Program-made: the position numbers and the translations under genes | The notes under the pieces: generated by a model | What the model saw: the letters and a program-made list of their open reading frames with translations, nothing else | The model's database searches: none | What the model was told of the DNA's origin: nothing | Source of the DNA: Nitrospira sp. | GTDB taxonomy: Bacteria; Nitrospirota; Nitrospiria; Nitrospirales; Nitrospiraceae | Reading direction: 5' to 3' | DNA length: 64,000 nucleotides | NCBI GenBank assembly: GCA_030123625.1 | Contig: CP126121.1 | Location: 2,582,179 to 2,646,178, forward strand | Shown here: piece by piece, positions 40,353 through 49,015 of the stretch | Numbering within the stretch: position 1 is the stretch's first letter | How the letters are laid out: every line of letters begins with the position of its first letter

Positions 40353-40799
40353 CTACTTGACAGTCAAGGTCTCACGAGTGCCCGGGACGCATTCCTCACG
40401 TTTCCAGTTCTTGAGGATCTTGTCTTCGGAGAACGTCAATGTGTACCGATAGCAATACAAAGTATGTTTGGCGGTCTCTGCCCCCTTACCCATCAAACTG
40501 GTGACCGAATTGGAAGCGTCGGCGACGAATGAGGAATTCCACGGGGTGAGATCTTGCTCGCTGAGTCCGAATCGATAGGTCCAGAGGCTGTCTCCGCCGA
40601 GCGCCGGGGTTTTGGCCGTGTGGGGAGGACCCAGTCGTTCCCGAATGTCATCCTGTGTCAGCCGACCGATTCCTTTCTTGAAATAGCTATCTCTCCAGGG
40701 ACCGCCACAGCCGGAAAAGCCGACGGCTAAAGCGACAAGCAGGATACAGGTGACAGGAGGGAGCCACTTCTGGATGGCGGAGAAAATCGAGACCGGCAT
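40353..40799 (-). CDS. SmpA/BamE-like lipoprotein
   Basis: 148 residues from ATG 40799, whose signal ends VALAVGFSGC (lipobox FSGC). GIGRLTQDDIRERLGPPHTA then LWTYRFG is like the SmpA/OmlA-BamE fold (xGMTxxDVxxxLGxP...WxYxF), a domain of outer-membrane assembly and other lipoproteins. TLYCYRYTLTFSEDKILKNW continues the beta sheet. The usual BamE is shorter, so an accessory role is more likely than true BamE. Cotranscribed with the MscS gene downstream. Confidence 0.75.
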   Translation of the reverse strand: MPVSIFSAIQKWLPPVTCILLVALAVGFSGCGGPWRDSYFKKGIGRLTQDDIRERLGPPHTAKTPALGGDSLWTYRFGLSEQDLTPWNSSFVADASNSVTSLMGKGAETAKHTLYCYRYTLTFSEDKILKNWKREECVPGTRETLTVK

Positions 40800-40962
40800 G
40801 CTGACGCCTACGCTACACCGGACGACCGCTAAGTGCAACTCTACAGGACACCACTCCCAATCATTTGAACAGGGTCCGTCGTCGGCCCAAATCAGCAGAT
40901 CGAGGTGGGCTGGATTTGGTCATACGTTTTCGGTACCTTAAGTATCGACCCAGGTTACATGT

Positions 40963-41940
40963 ATGGATGCCCGACTGATTATTACCGCCTGTATTACCGG
41001 TGTCGTGACCCTCTCTCTACAGGCGGGGCTTGCAGCGACCGAAAACCGGACAGCCAAGCCCGAGGCAGCCCCATCAACTTCTCTGAAATCTGATCCTTCT
41101 CCTGTACCGGCCAAACCATCAGGTCCCACCGGTGATCCCAAGACTGGAGAGAAGGGCAAGTCGCCAACCAATGGTGGAGCAGCACACCAGTCGGCTGTGT
41201 TGACGGCGGCCTCTCCTGAAATCATCGGGAAAGATGGTGCGCCGATGGTGTTGGTTCCGGCCGGCGAATTTGTGATGGGAAGCGATAAAGGCGATGAAGA
41301 CGAATCCCCTCCGCATCGCGTCTACCTCAATGCCTTCTACATCGATAAATTTGAGGTGACGAATGGACGATTCGCCAAATATGTCGAGGCCATTCAGAGC
41401 GAACCCCCATGGGGATTCACGGACAAGGAAACACCCTTAATCCATGCTGAGCGTCCAGTCCGCTGGGTGAACTGGATGGATGCTATGGGGTATTGCCTCT
41501 GGATTGGTAAGCGACTTCCCACCGAAGCGGAATGGGAAAAGGCTGCGCGTGGGACGGATGAACGGGTCTATCCGTGGGGCAATGATCCGCCGACTTCGGT
41601 GCATGCGGTCTATGGATTAAAGGAAGGCGGCGCTGAGACAGTGTCGGTCATCGGCAATCACAAGATGGGGCAAAGTCCGTACGGTGTGCAGGATCTAGCG
41701 GGGAACCTCTACGAATGGGTGATGGACTGGTATGCCGAGGACTTTTATTCCAGCTTTATCAATGGCTCCGCCGTTAATCCGCGTGGACCTGGTGAGGGAG
41801 CGGCAAAGGTCCAACGGGGAGGATCCTACATCAATACCCCATATCGCTTGCGATCGTCGTTTCGCACGAAGGGGGATCCGACCGAGCAGGATCCGAATGT
41901 GGGCTTCCGCTGCGCCCAGGATATTCAGAAACAGCCGTAA
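40963..41940 (+). CDS. SUMF1/FGE-fold protein, exported, without catalytic cysteines
   Basis: 325 residues. A signal peptide (LIITACITGVVTLSLQAGLA) and a Pro/Ser/Lys-rich linker (to about 90) precede one FGE-sulfatase domain: MVLVPAGEFVMGSDKGDEDE, NAFYIDKFEVTNGRFAKYVE, GKRLPTEAEWEKAARGTDER, GNLYEWVMDWY, QRGGSYINTPYRLRSSFRTK and VGFRCAQD. The two Cys of true formylglycine-generating enzymes (in the RGGSWxC...YC region) are Ile/Asn and Ser/Phe here, so sulfatase activation is unlikely. The domain is common in bacterial proteins for binding or non-haem iron chemistry. A related gene lies at 44499. Confidence 0.85.
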   Translation: MDARLIITACITGVVTLSLQAGLAATENRTAKPEAAPSTSLKSDPSPVPAKPSGPTGDPKTGEKGKSPTNGGAAHQSAVLTAASPEIIGKDGAPMVLVPAGEFVMGSDKGDEDESPPHRVYLNAFYIDKFEVTNGRFAKYVEAIQSEPPWGFTDKETPLIHAERPVRWVNWMDAMGYCLWIGKRLPTEAEWEKAARGTDERVYPWGNDPPTSVHAVYGLKEGGAETVSVIGNHKMGQSPYGVQDLAGNLYEWVMDWYAEDFYSSFINGSAVNPRGPGEGAAKVQRGGSYINTPYRLRSSFRTKGDPTEQDPNVGFRCAQDIQKQP

Positions 41941-42804
41941 CCTCGACTGTTCCCAGCATGATCCCACCGAAAACCCTCTGAAGGCTCTGAGACTGTTCGA
42001 ATATCAATAGGCGGCGCGTATTACGGCTCAAGGAATTGGCATCTGCTATGCATTGCGCATCAGTGCCAAGAAAGAGCTACGTGACACTTGACATGGTTTT
42101 GTAAAGAGCGTAGGGAAGAAATGCGGCCCATCTATCAATCGAAGTTCGAGAGATCGGGTAGACCGCGCGGCTGCCATCCAGGTCTCTCGGTGACTTCATC
42201 ACGAGAGGAGGTGGAGATGGACGACACGACGCCACCTGGCCCGTCAGGCCCACCGATGCAAGGGTGGGTTTCTCGTCGGTCATGCTAACCGAGTTCTTCG
42301 CCGGCTGTGCCGAATCAGCACGTAGAGCCTTTAATTTAAATTTAAGGGTGAAAGCCATTCGTGAGCGGAGAAGCATCGGCAGCAAGAGGAACACAAGCCC
42401 CGGGATTGACGAGGTCTCCCCCGATTGGAAACCTTTGGATCACCAGTATCGGGTGGGTCTTGAGGGCCGCGACAACAGAGCTCAGTAATAATATTGCGGC
42501 GTCCTAAGCGCCAAAGCGCGGGCGGCTCCCCACCTTAGTGCAGGGCCGCCCGTGCCATTTCTGAATCTCTTCCGTGTGATACGTCGCCATCCGCAATCAC
42601 CCTGTTATCTGGTGTGTCAAACAAGTCCGTAAAGTCTGGCAGGACGGCTCGTCGCGCAGACATCGTAGGCAAACCTCCTGTCTTCAGCTCCGGAATCGGG
42701 CTGATTCGGCCTTCGCGCTTGAGCGCCATTCGAGGTCGGAGGGTTCTGGCCGCCACCGGTATCCAGCTTCCGAATATCTGGATCAGTTGGGGCTTTCATT
42801 TGCC
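41941..42804. other. Long intergenic region with two stem-loops
   Basis: About 860 bp without a supported gene. CTCTCGGTGA...TCACGAGAG (42183-42206) and CCCACC...GGTGGG then TTTCT (42249-42270) can form stem-loops; the latter looks like a terminator. A 22-codon frame (ATG 42217, after GGAGGTGGAG) lies between them. CGGGCGGC/GCCGCCCG (about 42520-42552) is another inverted repeat. The arrangement recalls an attenuated leader, but no downstream gene follows closely. Confidence 0.4.
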
Positions 42805-43827
42805 ATGGTGCTGCCCTACCATATCGCCGTGGCCGAAAAGAAAGCGAAAAAAGCGCCATTGCCCAAGGGAGCCAGGCGACGTCGGAAGCCGAGCGGCGCT
42901 TCAACCGGCTTGGCCGCCAGTGAACTGCAAGCCGCCGCACCGCCGAGCGCCGTGGCCGAGCTGCATCAGGTGATCGAACAGGATGGTGGAAAAGTCCTCT
43001 CGATCTATCGCGACCCTTATGGGGGACACTGGTTGGTCCATGCCGCATTGCCGATCGACTTGGTTGAGCCCACGCCGTATCAGCGGAATCTCTCCGACAC
43101 GCATGTCCGAAAGTTAGAAGCGGTCATCGGAAAAATCGGCCGCTTTCTCGATCCCATCATCGCCGTGCGAATCGCAAAACCCGACCATGCGGCGAAATAT
43201 TGGACACCGAACGGCAACCATCGCCTCTCCGCCATGCGGACCTTGGGAGCGAAGAGCATCATCGCGATCGTGGTCCCGGAAGCTGCTGCCGCCTATCAGA
43301 TTCTCGCGCTGAATACGGAGAAAGCGCACAACCTTCGTGAGAAGGCCTTGGAAGTCATCCGCATGTATCGGGAACTGGCGCAACTGGATCACGCTACGGA
43401 AGATACCTATGCCCTGGAGTTCGAGGAGCCGGCGCTGATTACGCTGGGACTCTGTTATGAGGAACGGCCTCGGTTCAGCGGCGGCGCCTACCATCCGGTG
43501 CTGAAACGAGTGGACGAATTTCTACAGAAACCGCTGCAGACATCTTTGGAAGTTCGTAAACAGCGTGCAGGATCTCTTCTCGCCTTGGACGATCTCATCG
43601 TCAAACAAGTCGAAGCTCTCAAGGCCAAAGGGTTGACCAGTCCCTATTTGAAGAGCTTCGTCGTCGCCCGGGTGAATCCGATTCGGTTTCGTCCCAAAGA
43701 TGCGCCGGCCTTGTCGTTCGATGACGCGCTCGATCGCATGATGCAGGCGGCGCAGAAGTTTAATCCCGACAAAATTAAGATGGATGATTTGGCAAAGTCC
43801 GGCGGTATTGCAGACGACTCTGAATAG
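42805..43827 (+). CDS. ParB N-terminal-domain protein
   Basis: 340 residues from ATG 42805; an earlier in-frame ATG (42787) and a GTG at 42829 are alternatives. A basic N-terminus (KKAKKAPLPKGARRRRKPSG) precedes the ParB-type domain: IDLVEPTPYQRNLSDTHVRK and TPNGNHRLSAMRTLGAKSII. GNHR replaces the usual GERR box that binds CTP in ParB, and the HTH region following is weak. Such chromosomally encoded, solitary proteins are common and of unknown function, not a plasmid partition system. No ParA gene lies nearby. Confidence 0.8.
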   Translation: MVLPYHIAVAEKKAKKAPLPKGARRRRKPSGASTGLAASELQAAAPPSAVAELHQVIEQDGGKVLSIYRDPYGGHWLVHAALPIDLVEPTPYQRNLSDTHVRKLEAVIGKIGRFLDPIIAVRIAKPDHAAKYWTPNGNHRLSAMRTLGAKSIIAIVVPEAAAAYQILALNTEKAHNLREKALEVIRMYRELAQLDHATEDTYALEFEEPALITLGLCYEERPRFSGGAYHPVLKRVDEFLQKPLQTSLEVRKQRAGSLLALDDLIVKQVEALKAKGLTSPYLKSFVVARVNPIRFRPKDAPALSFDDALDRMMQAAQKFNPDKIKMDDLAKSGGIADDSE

Positions 43828-43908
43828 CTCGCTCTGCGGCTCTTGTCTTGTTTATTTGTCGAGAGCCCCTTTAGAATGATTCATTGGTTTATGCGTAAGG
43901 AGGATGTT

Positions 43909-44259
43909 ATGAGCCTTGCCGACAATAAATGTATTCCATGCCGTGGCGGGGTGCCGCCGTTGCCGAATGATCGCGCTCAGGCATTGCTGAAAGAACTGGG
44001 GCCAGGGTGGTCGCTTAACGGCCAAGGTCATCTAGAGCGGTTATACACCTTCAAAGACTTTGCGCAGGCGCTCGCGTTTGTGAACAGGGTCGGCGCGGTT
44101 GCAGAGGCAGAAGGCCATCATCCTGATTTGTATCTATCATGGGGAAAGGTCAAGATCGAGATCTGGACGCACAAGATTAACGGCCTGGCAGAGAGCGATT
44201 TCTACTTGGCGGCCAAAGCCGATCGGGAATTTGAGCCGTTTCGCTCTGCTTCAAGTTAA
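43909..44259 (+). CDS. phhB: Pterin-4a-carbinolamine dehydratase
   Basis: 116 residues from ATG 43909 with AAGGAGG upstream. FAQALAFVNRVGAVAEAEGH then HPDLYLSWGKVKIEIWTHKI and GLAESDFYLAAKAD are the family core; the EGHHPD motif holds the catalytic His residues. It dehydrates 4a-hydroxytetrahydrobiopterin in pterin recycling; bacterial copies without phenylalanine hydroxylase may serve molybdopterin or other pterin routes. N-terminal CIPCRGGVPPL is a short extension typical of one subfamily. Confidence 0.93.
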   Translation: MSLADNKCIPCRGGVPPLPNDRAQALLKELGPGWSLNGQGHLERLYTFKDFAQALAFVNRVGAVAEAEGHHPDLYLSWGKVKIEIWTHKINGLAESDFYLAAKADREFEPFRSASS

Positions 44260-44498
44260 GCAAATCGGTTTCTCCTATACGAAGAATGCGGCAACTCTCT
44301 ACACTCTGACGATACCAGAAAATCCACATTTATCATGCTCGTTCGTGAGCCCTACATAGATACTGTTACGGAGGCACGCTACACTGATTCGAACATCTGT
44401 AGCCCGCGTTTGTTTGCGTTTGTTTAAATGGACTGGCAACTGAACCATGACCATGCGGATACAACCAATTTATAAAAAATCTTGTATAGGTCATCGGT

Positions 44499-45488
44499 AT
44501 GCCTCCGAAAGCAGAGGATAGTCAAGGACCCTCTTTACTGCAGAGCCAGAAGTCACCGCCGGCACAACTTGATGGAGGCAGCCGGAGTGAATCGACCGGC
44601 CATGCTCGATTAAAACAATCTCCACCATACCTCATCATTGGAGCGGGCCTGTTGGTGGTCATTGGAGCATTTGTGGGGCAATGGATCTTGTCTTCTACCT
44701 CTTCTCCTATTATCACGAGGAATCCGTCAGCATTCCAGGCAACTGAATCGCTACGCACCCAAAGTCAGCGGATCATGCAAGATCCTGGGCTCGTGAGGAT
44801 GGTGCTGGTGCCGGCTGGGGAGTTCATGATGGGAGCGCACCAAGACTACGAAATAGCCGGCAAGGATGAGCAGACGACCCATATGGTGTCTCTAAATGCC
44901 TTCTATATCGATCAGTACGAGGTCACCACCGCTCGCTACGCCAAATTCATTCAAGAAACGAAACGGCCCGCGCCAAAGTATTGGTCTGAAGAAGTCCTGC
45001 AGCAGCATGAGCGCAAGCCGGTGGTGGGAGTGGACTGGAACGACGCTGCCGCCTACTGCGCTTGGGTAGAAAAACGCTTGCCCACCGAGGCCGAGTGGGA
45101 GAAAGCAGCGCGAGGGACCGACCAACGTCTGTATCCATGGGGAAATGAGGAACCTAGTCGGCACTGGGCAAATTTTGACCACTGTTGTGATAAAGGCTAT
45201 GAGGCGCTCATCGAGGTGGGGTCGTTTGAGCAGGGGAAGAGTCCCTATGGCGTTTATGATATGGCCGGCAACGTGTGGGAATGGGTGGCGGACCGGTACG
45301 ACGAAGGCTCTTACGGCAAGAGCCAGGAGCGCAATCCGACCGGGCGTTCGAATGGTGAAAAGCGCATAGTTCGCGGTGGCGCATGGGACTCTGTTGCGGC
45401 CTATGTCCGATCCTCGTACCGACTCAGGCTGTCACCCACGTTTCGGCTCGACAATATCGGGTTTCGCTGCGCCCAGGATGCGAAATAA
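44499..45488 (+). CDS. Second SUMF1/FGE-fold protein with membrane anchor
   Basis: 329 residues. Cytosolic tail ~1-45, one transmembrane helix (YLIIGAGLLVVIGAFVGQWI), then the FGE domain outside: MVLVPAGEFMMGAHQDYEIA, YIDQYEVTTARYAKFIQETK, KRLPTEAEWEKAARGTDQRL, GNVWEWVADRYDE, VRGGAWDSVAAYVRSSYRLR and NIGFRCAQDAK. As at 40963, the active-site Cys pair is missing (WDS and YR). Paralogue of that gene, but anchored instead of exported free. Role unknown; a structural, binding or non-haem iron function is possible. Confidence 0.85.
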   Translation: MPPKAEDSQGPSLLQSQKSPPAQLDGGSRSESTGHARLKQSPPYLIIGAGLLVVIGAFVGQWILSSTSSPIITRNPSAFQATESLRTQSQRIMQDPGLVRMVLVPAGEFMMGAHQDYEIAGKDEQTTHMVSLNAFYIDQYEVTTARYAKFIQETKRPAPKYWSEEVLQQHERKPVVGVDWNDAAAYCAWVEKRLPTEAEWEKAARGTDQRLYPWGNEEPSRHWANFDHCCDKGYEALIEVGSFEQGKSPYGVYDMAGNVWEWVADRYDEGSYGKSQERNPTGRSNGEKRIVRGGAWDSVAAYVRSSYRLRLSPTFRLDNIGFRCAQDAK

Positions 45489-45589
45489 TCTGAGGCTTCT
45501 TCTCTCAATCATGCGAGCGGTAATACGCATGCATACGAACCTCCCATCTCGATCCGGTGTGGATGATGAAGAAGTAAGCGGTGGAGCAA

Positions 45590-45871
45590 TTAGGCATTGC
45601 CCGGAGGCATGAGGTCGGTTTCAGCCAGGGCTTTGGAAAAGCGATCACCGATGATATCGGTGGCCTTCGCCATGAGATCCATCACTTCTTGCCATTCATT
45701 GGCCAGCAAGTCTCGCTTCAACTGCGGATGGATAGCCCATTGAGCCTCGACTTGTGTTCCCTTGCGGCTGACAAGCACGCGCAGCAGTTCCACATCCCAG
45801 GCCGGGTCGGCAGGATTATCCTTGGACGGCAAGTTATTTGGTTGTTCAGAAGGAGGGACAGCCCGCGCCAT
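45590..45871 (-). CDS. Small hypothetical protein
   Basis: 93 residues. Begins with a disordered stretch and has a folded centre DPAWDVELLRVLVSRKGTQV, then EAQWAIHPQLKRDLLANEWQ and EVMDLMAKATDIIGDRFSKA. The sequence reads like a conserved single-gene family, but I cannot name it. AGGAGG-like GGTG is seen only weakly before the ATG. It lies between the SUMF1 gene and suhB on the opposite strand to the former. Confidence 0.65.
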   Translation of the reverse strand: MARAVPPSEQPNNLPSKDNPADPAWDVELLRVLVSRKGTQVEAQWAIHPQLKRDLLANEWQEVMDLMAKATDIIGDRFSKALAETDLMPPGNA

Positions 45872-45935
45872 ACATCATCCCCAACGGTGTAAATCGTTCA
45901 CATATCCCATACTGTATTCGTAGACGTCCTGTATA

Positions 45936-46745
45936 TCAAGGGGTCTCTTGGTTGAGGACTGCAAGCATCGCCTCGTGGATCCGTCCATTGCTTGCTACGA
46001 GCTCCTGTCCATAAATTGAAAGATCTTTCCCGCTGAAATCGGTCAGCTGCCCCCCGGCTTCTCGCACGATCACTGACCCGGCCGCCATATCCCATGGATT
46101 GAGCCGAACCTCCCAGAATCCGTCGAAGCGGCCTGCCGCCACATAGCAGAGATCCAATGCTGCGGACCCCGTTCTCCGGAGCCCCTGAGCCTTGAGGGCA
46201 AAATTGGAAAAATGATCGAGATTATTTCGCGGCGTTTCTCTGATGTCGTAGGCAAAGCCTGTCACCAGCAGGCTGCTGTCAAGAGTCATTGTGTTGGATA
46301 CATGGATGGGGCGACCGTTCAGTTGCGCGCCCCGCTGTTCAATGGCCGTGAACAGTTCATTCCGTGTGGGATCAAAGATCGCGCCAAGCACACAGCGCCC
46401 CTCATACTCGAGGCCGATGGAGACACAGTAGGCTGGATAACCATGCGCAAAATTGGTTGTTCCATCAAGCGGATCGATGATCCACAGATAAGGCGACCGC
46501 GCCTTTTCAACGCGACCTCGCTCTTCTGCCAAGAGGCAATGGGTTGGAAAATGAGCTCGAATATATTCGATGACACACTGCTCGGCAGCCCGGTCGGCAT
46601 CAGTGACTAGATTGATCGGGTTCTTATATTCAATGCGGAAACCGGCTCGGGCATACTGGAGCAGCAAGGCGCCGGCTTCTTGGCTGGCGGCGACCGCTGC
46701 TTCGAGGAGCGTGTTATGCGAGATTGGTTCGTGAGGAATCAGCAC
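45936..46745 (-). CDS. suhB: Inositol-1-monophosphatase family protein
   Basis: 269 residues from GTG 46745. LLAEERG (metal-binding Glu74/75), WIIDPLDGTTNFAHG (Asp91, Asp94) and the C-terminal WDMAAGSVIVREAGGQLTDF are the Mg-dependent phosphatase motifs. It removes phosphate from inositol phosphates and, as SuhB, can also take part in rRNA antitermination in some bacteria. TAGAAT on the minus strand (46757-46752) lies 6 nt before the GTG with no ribosome-binding site: likely leaderless. Confidence 0.93.
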   Translation of the reverse strand: MLIPHEPISHNTLLEAAVAASQEAGALLLQYARAGFRIEYKNPINLVTDADRAAEQCVIEYIRAHFPTHCLLAEERGRVEKARSPYLWIIDPLDGTTNFAHGYPAYCVSIGLEYEGRCVLGAIFDPTRNELFTAIEQRGAQLNGRPIHVSNTMTLDSSLLVTGFAYDIRETPRNNLDHFSNFALKAQGLRRTGSAALDLCYVAAGRFDGFWEVRLNPWDMAAGSVIVREAGGQLTDFSGKDLSIYGQELVASNGRIHEAMLAVLNQETP

Positions 46746-46890
46746 TGTCTAATTCTACATGACGTGATCATCAATGAGAAAAAAATCATAAATTTGTATC
46801 GTACAAGGCTTATCAACATAACCTAGTAAAGGATTACTTATGCGTAAGATGACAAATAGAGTAGACAATGTATGATTTGAATAATAAGTA

Positions 46891-46922
46891 TTGACATGCT
46901 TTACAAGCAATGTTATAAAGCA
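46891..46922 (+). promoter_or_regulatory. Strong sigma-70 promoter with an embedded palindrome
   Basis: TTGACA (46891-46896), exactly 17 bp, TATAAA (46914-46919): a near-consensus promoter. Between the boxes lies the perfect inverted repeat TGCTTTA-N12-TAAAGCA (46897-46903 / 46916-46922), covering the spacer and the -10 box, a typical place for a repressor. Initiation is expected near 46926, about 19 nt before the GTG start at 46945. Confidence 0.8.
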
Positions 46923-46944
46923 AGCATGCTTATATGAGGCGATT

Positions 46945-47460
46945 GTGGAGGAATTAACAGACATTCTCGTCGGCCTGGAACAACGAATCAGCGCGTACAA
47001 GAGTCGATTCCAGGAACTAGAGAAGAAGCGTCGACGACTTGACGACGAAATCGCCACCATTAAAAAATACCTTGAGCTCGCTGAAACCCTCTACCGTGTC
47101 GAAGCCGACAAGGCCAAACTAGCCAGTCTCTCCAACCAGATCATCACATCGGACGATTCCAAGGCTATTCGTCCTGTACCAGTTATGGATGTTACCGATC
47201 AATCGCGGGAAATTCTTCTCGGCCGAAGTAAATACGTGGGGAAAAGCGTTCCTCAAGCAGCCTATGAAATTCTCCGTGAATCGAATCGCGCGATGCATGC
47301 CAAGGAACTGGTGCAGCGCTTAATCGAAGGCGGCTTGCAGATCAAAGGGAAAACGCCGCTCACGTCGATTGCGACGTCGCTCAAGCGCGATAAACGCTTC
47401 AGAAAGGTCGGTCCCAATACATTCGAAGCATTGGATGACATGCTGATTCAGGCCGTGTAG
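46945..47460 (+). CDS. Coiled-coil protein with a C-terminal HARE-HTH winged helix
   Basis: 171 residues from GTG 46945, placed 19 nt after the predicted transcription start with GAGG (46934-46937) upstream; the frame could open at TTG 46891 but that lies in the promoter. Residues ~1-60 form a coiled coil (LEQRISAYKSRFQELEKKRR, DEIATIKKYLELAETLYRVE). Residues ~105-165 are a HARE-HTH/ASXL domain (SVPQAAYEILRESNRAMHAK, ELVQRLIEGGLQIKGKTPLT, ATSLKRDKRFRKVG). This winged helix occurs in restriction enzymes, RNA polymerase delta and chromatin factors and binds DNA or protein. Probably autoregulated by the palindrome. Confidence 0.85.
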   Translation: MEELTDILVGLEQRISAYKSRFQELEKKRRRLDDEIATIKKYLELAETLYRVEADKAKLASLSNQIITSDDSKAIRPVPVMDVTDQSREILLGRSKYVGKSVPQAAYEILRESNRAMHAKELVQRLIEGGLQIKGKTPLTSIATSLKRDKRFRKVGPNTFEALDDMLIQAV

Positions 47461-47492
47461 TTCACTCGACAATGCGAAGGGAGGTGAGACTC

Positions 47493-47531
47493 TTGGCAAC
47501 AAAGAAGGCAGCGAAAAAGAAGAAGAAGTAA
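47493..47531 (+). CDS. 12-residue lysine-rich peptide ORF
   Basis: TTG 47493 has GGGAGG (47480-47485) upstream and reads MATKKAAKKKKK, then TAA. It follows the HARE-HTH gene by 32 nt. Six of the first nine and all the last residues are Lys or Ala. It may be a real micropeptide, a leader peptide or a chance frame. The tail is of the kind found on DNA-binding proteins. Confidence 0.45.
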   Translation: MATKKAAKKKKK

Positions 47532-47543
47532 TCCCGCCATGAT

Positions 47544-47583
47544 TGATACGCCGGGAGTGAGGCCACTTATTTCCGGCGTATCA
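47544..47583 (+). terminator. Perfect 11-bp stem-loop downstream of the HARE-HTH unit
   Basis: TGATACGCCGG (47544-47554) pairs with CCGGCGTATCA (47573-47583), 18-nt loop. No T-run follows, so it is either a Rho-type or protective 3' structure, or part of a transcriptional boundary to convergent lpxC. Confidence 0.5.
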
Positions 47584-47665
47584 GGCTGCAAAGTCCTGGA
47601 AAGAAGAAAAGCGTCCTGCCGGAAAAACGGCAATCGACCGAATACTGAGAATTGTTATAGACCAA

Positions 47666-48595
47666 CTAAGAAGCCTGAAGTGCAACGGACGGCTGAAGGT
47701 GAAGCGCGTGTGCGGCTGATCGCTTCTCTGCTCCTGAAGGCTCCGTATTCAGAAGCACCCATTTCTCCGTTTGCATGAGAATCTGCTGCACCAACCGAGT
47801 GTGGAGTGCATGTCCCGATCGGTCTGCGACAATGTGACCGATGAAGGGTACTCCCAAAAGAGAAAAGTCTCCGATCAGATCGAGAATCTTGTGGCGCACA
47901 AACTCATCCTCGAATCGAAGGCCCGATTCATTGATGATCCCGTCATTCGACAGCACAACGGTGTTGTCCAGGGTTCCCCCCTTGCCGAGCCCTCGGGCCC
48001 ACAATGCCTGGACTTCATACAGAAACCCAAACGTCCTGGCTTCGGCTATCTCACTCTCGAATGCGTCGGCTGAGCAATCGTACGCATAGGTCTGCGTCTT
48101 AATCAAAGGATGGTCATAGTGAATGGAGTAGGTGATTCTCGGAGTTGAGGACGGTTCGATCCGAACGTGTTTCGATCCATCAGTCACTTCAATCGGCGCC
48201 ATAATTTTAAGGAATGGCTGTTTCCGCTCCTGTGGAACTATACCGACGGATTGGATCAGTCGAACAAACGGCGCGGCGCTTCCGTCCATGACCGGTACTT
48301 CACTGGCCGATACTTCGATGAAAACATTGTCGATATGGAGGCCTGACAACGCAGATAGCAGATGCTCTATTGTCTGAACCTGGAACCCATTGCCGCTGAT
48401 GGCCGTGCATAATTCGGTTGGGGCCCGGTGTTCAATGGAGGCGGAAAGATACGTATCAACGTTGGTCCTGCGATTGACAAAAACCACACCGGTGTCAGGA
48501 GGAGCAGGCCGTAGCGTGATCGACGCTGACTGGCCAGAGTGGAGTCCCACACCAGAACAGGTTACTGCCGATGCTAAAGTTTGTTGATTGCGCAC
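47666..48595 (-). CDS. lpxC: UDP-3-O-acyl-N-acetylglucosamine deacetylase
   Basis: 309 residues from GTG 48595 with GGGAGG upstream. The start RNQQTLASAVTCSGVGLHSG is characteristic. The zinc site is built by TIEHLLSALSGLHIDNVFIE (His) and EFVRHKILDLIGDFSLLG (His, Asp); GHIVADRSGHALHTRL contains the catalytic His. It carries out the committed step of lipid A synthesis in the cytoplasm, confirming an LPS-type outer membrane. The C-terminal ~20 residues (AEKRSAAHALHLQPSVALQA) are variable. Confidence 0.96.
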   Translation of the reverse strand: MRNQQTLASAVTCSGVGLHSGQSASITLRPAPPDTGVVFVNRRTNVDTYLSASIEHRAPTELCTAISGNGFQVQTIEHLLSALSGLHIDNVFIEVSASEVPVMDGSAAPFVRLIQSVGIVPQERKQPFLKIMAPIEVTDGSKHVRIEPSSTPRITYSIHYDHPLIKTQTYAYDCSADAFESEIAEARTFGFLYEVQALWARGLGKGGTLDNTVVLSNDGIINESGLRFEDEFVRHKILDLIGDFSLLGVPFIGHIVADRSGHALHTRLVQQILMQTEKWVLLNTEPSGAEKRSAAHALHLQPSVALQAS

Positions 48596-49015
48596 AAATC
48601 CTCCCTCATGCAGATAAATGCTTAAACACAGCCATTCGTAGCAGGGGCAAGCAATTCGTGTGCCTAAATATGATAACCGTAAGTTATTGTCATTAAACGT
48701 GAATATAATGAATGTTCAAAATTATGACTGTATCTTAAAAAACACAACTGTGTTTTTCAAGAAAACTATATTTTTAATAAAAAAGTTTCAGCAGCAACAT
48801 GAAGGTCTGATGGGTGGACTAAATCAAAGATGTGACATCTGGAAAGCGATGTCCGCATCATTCGAAACAGCAGAAAGCGATCGACACAGCCACATGACGT
48901 TGCGCCATCCTAATCGTATAGCTCGAACCTCCGAGCGCCATTCCCTCGCTCATCGCGACATGCCTGCAATGTGCTCGTGATTCTCCATCATCCAAGCGGT
49001 GTATAATGCTTGTGG
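48596..49015. other. AT-rich intergenic region with a relic copy of the sdhC start
   Basis: About 420 bp. The left part is very AT-rich. At 48894-48915 ATGACGTTGCGCCATCCTAA repeats the sdhC start ATGAC-GCGCCATCCTAAT (49016-49034) and would encode MTLRHPN against the real MTRHPN. TATAAT at 49002-49007 is the -10 box for sdhC; no good -35 box is seen. Initiation near 49014 would make the sdhC mRNA practically leaderless. Confidence 0.6.

Noticed and set aside
42077..42394. Minus-strand 105-codon frame
   Set aside because: No ribosome-binding site, no recognisable domain, overlaps structured intergenic DNA.
42805..43827. Plasmid-type ParAB partition system
   Set aside because: No ParA, no parS-like repeats seen, and the GERR box is GNHR.
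40963..45488. Formylglycine-generating enzymes activating sulfatases
   Set aside because: The catalytic Cys positions are not Cys, and no sulfatase lies in the window.
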